Source of the DNA: Halomonas sp. ML-15
GTDB taxonomy: Bacteria; Pseudomonadota; Gammaproteobacteria; Pseudomonadales; Halomonadaceae
NCBI RefSeq assembly: GCF_014779595.1
Contig: NZ_JACXZT010000019.1
Location: 1,085,808-1,149,807, forward strand
DNA length: 64,000 nt
Reading direction: 5' to 3'
Each line of letters starts with the position of its first letter. Positions within the stretch are counted from its first letter, which is position 1. Shown here in pieces: positions 60,014 to 64,000 of the stretch. Under the pieces are notes generated by a model. That model did no database searches, was not told the origin of the DNA, and saw nothing but the letters and a program-made list of their open reading frames with translations. A program made the translations under genes and the position numbers.

Positions 60014-61000
60014 ATGTCCACCGCCCCCCTTCCTCCTGAGATTCTCGCCTTCGGTGAGGCCATGGCCATGTTCGTTGCCAATTCTCCGGGACCACTGAGC
60101 GAGGTTCAGCACTTTCAGCGCCGTCTCGCTGGCGCCGACAACAATGTCGCGATAGGCCTCGCCAGGCTGGGCTTTCGGGTCGGCTGGTTGAGCCGGGTGG
60201 GCAACGACAGCTTCGGCGACTATGTCCAACGCGCACTGGAGAGCGAAGGACTGGACTGCCGCCATCTGCGTCATGACGACGATCATCCCACCGGCTTGGT
60301 GTTCAAAGAGCGGGCTGAAGGTGGCAGTGACCCGCGGATCGAGTATTTCCGCCAGCATAGCGCCGCTCGCAAGATGTCGCCCATTGATGCCGCAACCATC
60401 AATTTCTCGGCCTTGCGCCATTTACACGCAACGGGCATTCCTCCCGCACTCTCGCCGAGCTGTCGCGAACTCTCTTGGCACATGCTCGAGCAGGCGCGTA
60501 TTGCCGGCGCCAGCATCTCCTTCGATCCCAATTTGCGCCCCAGCCTATGGCCCAGCGAAGCGGAGATGCGCGAAACCCTCAACGCGCTGGCCGCCAAGGC
60601 GGACTGGGTCCTGCCGGGGCTCGCCGAAGGACGCCTGCTGAGTGGCAAGCAAACGCCACATGCTATTGCCGATTTCTATCTCGAGCGCGGCGCCAAGGCG
60701 GTGATCATCAAACTTGGCTCAGAGGGGAGTTACTATCGCGGACATCTAGCAGGCCAGGACACAAGCTTCACACTCCCTGGCCTTGAGGTCAGCAAGGTGG
60801 TGGATACCGTCGGTGCCGGTGACGCTTTTGCGGTGGGGGTGATCAGTGCCTTGCTGGAAGGGTGCTCCCCGATACAGGCGGTGCGCCGTGGCAACTTGAT
60901 CGGCGCCGAAGCCATTCAGGTCGTAGGCGACATGGAAGGACTCCCCGACCGCCAGCGACTCGCAGCGATAGAAGCTGACCTGTCTTCCCTCAGCACGTGA
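60014..61000 (+). CDS. kdgK: 2-keto-3-deoxygluconate kinase (PfkB family)
   Basis: 328 residues of the PfkB carbohydrate kinase family. N-terminal ILAFGEAMAMFVANSPGPL and AGADNNVAIGLARLGFRVGW carry the first signature; DTVGAGDAFAVGVISALLEG near residue 258 is the second with the catalytic Asp and anion hole. RIEYFRQHSAARKMSP in the middle is typical of KDG kinases. It phosphorylates 2-keto-3-deoxygluconate to KDPG in the cytosol, leading to the Entner-Doudoroff aldolase (not in the window). AGGAG precedes ATG 60014. It is followed 19 nt later by the reductase gene. Confidence 0.9.
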   Translation: MSTAPLPPEILAFGEAMAMFVANSPGPLSEVQHFQRRLAGADNNVAIGLARLGFRVGWLSRVGNDSFGDYVQRALESEGLDCRHLRHDDDHPTGLVFKERAEGGSDPRIEYFRQHSAARKMSPIDAATINFSALRHLHATGIPPALSPSCRELSWHMLEQARIAGASISFDPNLRPSLWPSEAEMRETLNALAAKADWVLPGLAEGRLLSGKQTPHAIADFYLERGAKAVIIKLGSEGSYYRGHLAGQDTSFTLPGLEVSKVVDTVGAGDAFAVGVISALLEGCSPIQAVRRGNLIGAEAIQVVGDMEGLPDRQRLAAIEADLSSLST

Positions 61001-61019
61001 TCCGTTACCGGAGTTGACC

Positions 61020-61991
61020 ATGAGAAAGCGTATCCTTGCCTATGGCCGTCTCAACACCCATCAACTCGACGCGCTGAAGCGTGACTTCGACGTTATCGAC
61101 CTCGCTCGCTGCGCCGATAGCAGTGACCCGACTTTCCGTGCCGCTCTTGCGCAGGCCCATGGCTTGATAGGCTCGAGCGTTGCCATCACACCAGAACTGC
61201 TCGACAACGCACCTCATCTCGAGGTCATCGCCAGTATCTCGGTAGGCTACGACAACTATCCCGTCGAGGAGCTGACGCGCCGTGGCATCCTGCTGTGCAA
61301 CACCCCCGACGTGCTCACCGAGACCACTGCCGATACGGGTTTCACACTCATCATGGCCACCGCCCGGCGCGTCGTGGAACTCGCCAACTATGTCAAGCGC
61401 GGCGACTGGGACACCAGTATCGGCCCAGCCCAGTTCGGTAGCGACGTCCACGGAAAAACCCTCGGAATGATCGGCTTCGGCCGCATCGGTGCCGCCGTTG
61501 CCCGGCGCGGTGCATTGGGCTTCGATATGAATGTACGTTATGCCTGCGCGTCGCCTAAGCCAGCACTGGAGAAAGAACTCGGCGCTGAGCACCGGCAGCT
61601 CGACGACTTGCTCGCCGAGTCGGATTTCGTCTGCGTGACGGTTCCGCTCACCAAAGAGACGCATCACCTGATCGGCGGTCGAGAGTTCGCAAAGATGAAG
61701 TCATCGGCGATCTTCATCAATATCGCACGTGGCAAGGTCGTCGACGAAGGGGCGCTGATCGCCGCCCTGGAAAAAGGCGAGATTCATGCTGCAGGACTCG
61801 ATGTCTTCGCGCAGGAGCCCCTGGACCCTACATCACCTCTGCCGCACATGGATAATGTCGTCGCCTTACCGCACATTGGCTCGGCCACCCATGAGACGCG
61901 TACCGCCATGGCTCAGCGCGCCGTAGACAACATTACTCTGGCATTAAAGGGTAAGAGTCCGATCAGTCCGGTCAACCCTGACGCCCGCTGA
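61020..61991 (+). CDS. ghrB: D-2-hydroxyacid dehydrogenase (2-ketogluconate/glyoxylate reductase type)
   Basis: 323 residues. NAD(P)-binding GKTLGMIGFGRIGAAVARRG near residue 145; catalytic Arg in NIARGKVVDEGALIAAL near 237, Glu in AGLDVFAQEPLD near 266 and His in LPHIGSATHETRTAM near 285. The sequence resembles GhrB/TkrA, which reduce glyoxylate, hydroxypyruvate and 2-keto-D-gluconate with NADPH. Next to kdgK, a 2-ketoaldonate-reducing role is the more likely one. GGAG precedes ATG 61020; a TTG at 61014 is less convincing. A hairpin ends the operon. Confidence 0.85.
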   Translation: MRKRILAYGRLNTHQLDALKRDFDVIDLARCADSSDPTFRAALAQAHGLIGSSVAITPELLDNAPHLEVIASISVGYDNYPVEELTRRGILLCNTPDVLTETTADTGFTLIMATARRVVELANYVKRGDWDTSIGPAQFGSDVHGKTLGMIGFGRIGAAVARRGALGFDMNVRYACASPKPALEKELGAEHRQLDDLLAESDFVCVTVPLTKETHHLIGGREFAKMKSSAIFINIARGKVVDEGALIAALEKGEIHAAGLDVFAQEPLDPTSPLPHMDNVVALPHIGSATHETRTAMAQRAVDNITLALKGKSPISPVNPDAR

Positions 61992-62024
61992 TTCCCACCG
62001 CGATAAGCGCACCTTTATACCAAA

Positions 62025-62047
62025 GCGCCCGCCTGAAAGGCGGGCGC
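62025..62047 (+). terminator. Hairpin between convergent ghrB and qor
   Basis: GCGCCCGCCT, loop GAA, AGGCGGGCGC: a perfect 10-bp stem 33 bp after the ghrB stop and 24 bp before the end of the convergent qor gene. On the minus strand it is followed by TTTGGTAT, so it can end both transcripts. Confidence 0.75.
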
Positions 62048-62070
62048 CGCGGGCTGCTTTAGCGAAAGGC

Positions 62071-63048
62071 TCAGGGCAGCAGAATGGTCGAGCCGGTGGT
62101 CTTGCGGCTGGCCAGAGCCTGTTGCGCCTTGCCGGCCTCTTCCAGTGCGAAGCGCTGGGCGATGTCGACCTTGATCTTGCCACTCACGAGCATGCCGAAC
62201 AGATCGCTGCACATCGCCTCGAAGCGCTCGCGGGTGTCGGCGTAGCCGTTGAGGCTGGGGCGAGTCACGAACAGCGAGCCCTTCTGGTTGAGGATGCCGA
62301 TATTGACCCCCTCCACCGCGCCCGAGGCGTTGCCGAAGCTGACCATCAGCGCCCGCGGCTTGAGGCAGTCCAGCGAGGTCTCCCAGGTATCCTTGCCCAC
62401 CGAGTCGTAGACCACGTCGCACATCGCACCGTCGGTCAGCTCCTTGACCCGCTCGACGACGTTCTCCTTGGTGTAGTCGATGGTCGCCCAGGCGCCATTC
62501 TTCTTGGCCAGCTCGGCCTTTTCCGGCGAGCTGACGGTGCCGATCAGCTTGACGCCCAGCTCACGCGCCCACTGGCAGGCGATCGAGCCCACGCCACCGG
62601 CGGCGGCGTGCCACAGGATCGTCTCGCCGCCCTTCAATTCATAGGTCTGGCGCATCAGGTACTGCACGGTCAGGCCCTTGAGCATGCTGGCCGCGGCGGT
62701 ATCGCAGTCGATCCCATCGGGCAGCACCGCGACCTTGGCGGCCGGCAGGGTGTGCACCTCGGAGTAGGAGCCCAGCGGGCCCTGGGCGTAGGCGACGCGG
62801 TCACCGACCTTGAGATGGGTAACGCCCTCGCCCAGCGCTTCGACTACCCCGGCACCTTCGGTGCCCAGGCCAGAAGGCATCGATGGCGCCGGATAGAGCC
62901 CGGTGCGGAAGTAGATATCGATGAAGTTGAGGCCGACGGCCTGATTGCGGATCTGGACCTCTCCGGCGCCGGGCGCCTTGGGCTCCACCTCGACGAGCTC
63001 GAGAACCTCGGGGCCACCGGTCTTGGCAAACTGGATACGCTTGACCAT
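62071..63048 (-). CDS. qor: NADPH:quinone oxidoreductase (QOR, MDR superfamily)
   Basis: 325 residues of the zinc-free medium-chain dehydrogenase group: GLNFIDIYFRTGLYP near residue 40, GTEGAGVVEALGEGVTHLKV GD near 65, the nucleotide-binding WHAAAGGVGSIACQWARELG near 145, and GTVSSPEKAELAKKNGA. Zinc ligands of classical alcohol dehydrogenases are missing, as expected for QOR. It reduces quinones by NADPH in the cytosol. The ATG at 63048 has AAGGAAG-like sequence upstream. A single gene. Confidence 0.93.
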   Translation of the reverse strand: MVKRIQFAKTGGPEVLELVEVEPKAPGAGEVQIRNQAVGLNFIDIYFRTGLYPAPSMPSGLGTEGAGVVEALGEGVTHLKVGDRVAYAQGPLGSYSEVHTLPAAKVAVLPDGIDCDTAAASMLKGLTVQYLMRQTYELKGGETILWHAAAGGVGSIACQWARELGVKLIGTVSSPEKAELAKKNGAWATIDYTKENVVERVKELTDGAMCDVVYDSVGKDTWETSLDCLKPRALMVSFGNASGAVEGVNIGILNQKGSLFVTRPSLNGYADTRERFEAMCSDLFGMLVSGKIKVDIAQRFALEEAGKAQQALASRKTTGSTILLP

Positions 63049-63110
63049 GGAATACTTCCTTAGATAGCTAACGGGATGTCACGCTATCCAAACGCTGTTT
63101 CATGCACCGG

Positions 63111-63680
63111 TCAAGTCAACGACGCCGGGAATCCGTTGAGGCCCTCGATGAAGCGACGCTTCTCCTCTTCGAAGGCCTTGGGATCATGCTTGAAGCGGCG
63201 CAATATCTGCGGTTCGTCCACCGTCAGCGTGGCTGACAACGCCGGCAGTTGGGTCGCCGGGTGTGCTGTCGCCAATCCAATCCGCGCCCCCTGCTCGCCG
63301 CCAAACCAGCGCGTGATACCACAGCGCCGATAGAAGGCTTCCTGCTCGGCATCGCTGGCATCGACCCGCAGCGGCGCCTTGAGCGCCAACTCGGCAATCA
63401 AGCGCCGCTCGGGTTCGGCATCTTCGCCAAGGCAGCAGGACAGCGTCAGGGTCATGCCCTCACCGGCCTCATCGAGCACCAGCAGCGCCAGCGCCTGGGG
63501 CACACCTTTGTTGTCGACCAGGGCCAGCAGCCGCGCCGCCTCCTCGGCGAACAGCACCCGCCGGGTACCGGTAAAGGTCACCAGCGGCGTCAGCCCCGCC
63601 GACTGACCGAAATGCTCGGCGCACAACCGCGCCATACAGGCGTCGCGCTTGGCGACATCGGTGACATGCAAGACTTTCAT
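63111..63680 (-). CDS. Uncharacterised GNAT-like protein
   Basis: 189 residues that I do not recognise as a named family. The N-terminus (MKVLHVTDVAKRDACMARLC) and the middle LALLVLDEAGEGMTLTLSC followed by ASDAEQEAFYRRCGITRWFG recall the strand-helix-strand and the terminal FYRRxGF of GNAT acetyltransferases, but no acetyl-CoA loop (R/QxxGxG/A) is visible. There is no signal peptide or membrane segment. It lies 62 bp upstream of qor on the same strand and may be co-transcribed. It could be a degenerate acetyltransferase used for binding. Confidence 0.65.
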   Translation of the reverse strand: MKVLHVTDVAKRDACMARLCAEHFGQSAGLTPLVTFTGTRRVLFAEEAARLLALVDNKGVPQALALLVLDEAGEGMTLTLSCCLGEDAEPERRLIAELALKAPLRVDASDAEQEAFYRRCGITRWFGGEQGARIGLATAHPATQLPALSATLTVDEPQILRRFKHDPKAFEEEKRRFIEGLNGFPASLT

Positions 63681-63842
63681 CTGACCACCCTTGTTTCCTC
63701 ACCAGGCGCTCTTTGCTGGGGCGCCCAAAGCCGCGCAGCCTAGCATATTCAGCGTTATCACGCCTCGCCGCCTGGGGCCTCTGTCATTTGACTGTCATAC
63801 TGCAGATATAGTGTTACTGGACCATCATCGAGGGGCTCGCGC

Positions 63843-64000
63843 ATGTCATACGCCACTACCGTCAACGGTCTCCCGCGCACCATCGCCCACCGCGGGCTGT
63901 CGGCGCACCTGCCGGAGAACACCCTGAGCGCCGTGCGCGCCGCCAAACAGATCGGCTGCGACTGGGTGGAGATCGACGTACAGTTGCTCGGCGACGGCAC
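63843..64000 (+). CDS. Glycerophosphodiester phosphodiesterase (partial, N-terminus)
   Basis: The first 52 residues before the window ends. [20 protein letters not shown] near residues 13-32 contains the HRG and PENT motifs of the GDPD family, and [12 protein letters not shown] supplies the E-x-D metal ligands. It starts without a signal peptide, so it is the cytosolic UgpQ-like form that splits glycerophosphodiesters into glycerol 3-phosphate and alcohol (for example releasing choline from glycerophosphocholine). GAGGGG precedes ATG 63843. Confidence 0.88.
   Translation, partial: MSYATTVNGLPRTIAHRGLSAHLPENTLSAVRAAKQIGCDWVEIDVQLLGDG

Overview
The window looks like chromosome of a moderately halophilic gammaproteobacterium, most likely a member of the Halomonadaceae. 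This is an inference from the high G+C coding style, the divergent choX / betIBA choline-to-betaine locus, a second betaine-type ABC importer (proVWX), and the abundance of TRAP and TTT organic-acid transporters. There is no rRNA, CRISPR array or phage. There is one tRNA-Met, one intact IS3-family element, and candidate small RNAs.

Layout. 1-6.4 kb: a partial membrane protein, a 3-hydroxyisobutyrate-dehydrogenase-type gene, a candidate sigma-54-driven small RNA, then a TRAP transporter (dctP-dctQ-dctM) in one operon with a cytosolic gamma-glutamyltransferase-family hydrolase. 6.8-17.5 kb: ABC exporter, small monooxygenase, diguanylate cyclase, a methyltransferase/PH-domain operon, an M1 peptidase, a ChaN-PDZ protein and cytochrome b561. 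17.7-22.4 kb: an A+T-richer tctBCA-gntK-gntR cassette that reads as a gluconate uptake operon with a GntR operator. 22.4-29.3 kb: iron-type alcohol dehydrogenase, an overlapping enoyl reductase / hydratase-phosphotransacetylase fusion / acetate kinase operon, a DJ-1-type protein, and a cytochrome b561-YceI pair. 29.5-35.6 kb: a 2-oxoglutarate dioxygenase, a PAS-GGDEF-EAL protein, a MATE exporter and an NCS2 purine-type permease. 35.7-37.3 kb: the IS3 element beside tRNA-Met. 37.4-50.3 kb: choX, betIBA, fadE, proVWX and an SLC13-type permease. 50.4-55.3 kb: an RpiR-type regulator divergent from a crotonase / NDP-forming acyl-CoA synthetase / crotonase operon. 55.4-62 kb: a second TRAP system, kdgR, kdgK and a 2-hydroxyacid/2-ketoaldonate reductase. 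62-64 kb: quinone oxidoreductase, an unrecognised protein, and the start of a glycerophosphodiesterase.

How it fits together. Two themes dominate. One is osmoprotection: choline binding, oxidation to betaine, and betaine uptake. The other is sugar-acid and organic-acid use: the TTT gluconate cassette, the TRAP/kdgR/kdgK locus and the first TRAP operon. Near-copies of one GntR-type operator (GTTACCGATAAC) lie at the TTT operon, ahead of gntR, upstream of the first TRAP operon and inside the second TRAP operon, which suggests a shared sugar-acid regulon. The least ordinary items are the sigma-54 small RNA candidate with a homologous terminator element 5 kb away, the enoyl-reductase/hydratase-Pta/AckA operon, and the crotonase pair in which one paralogue has lost both hydratase glutamates.
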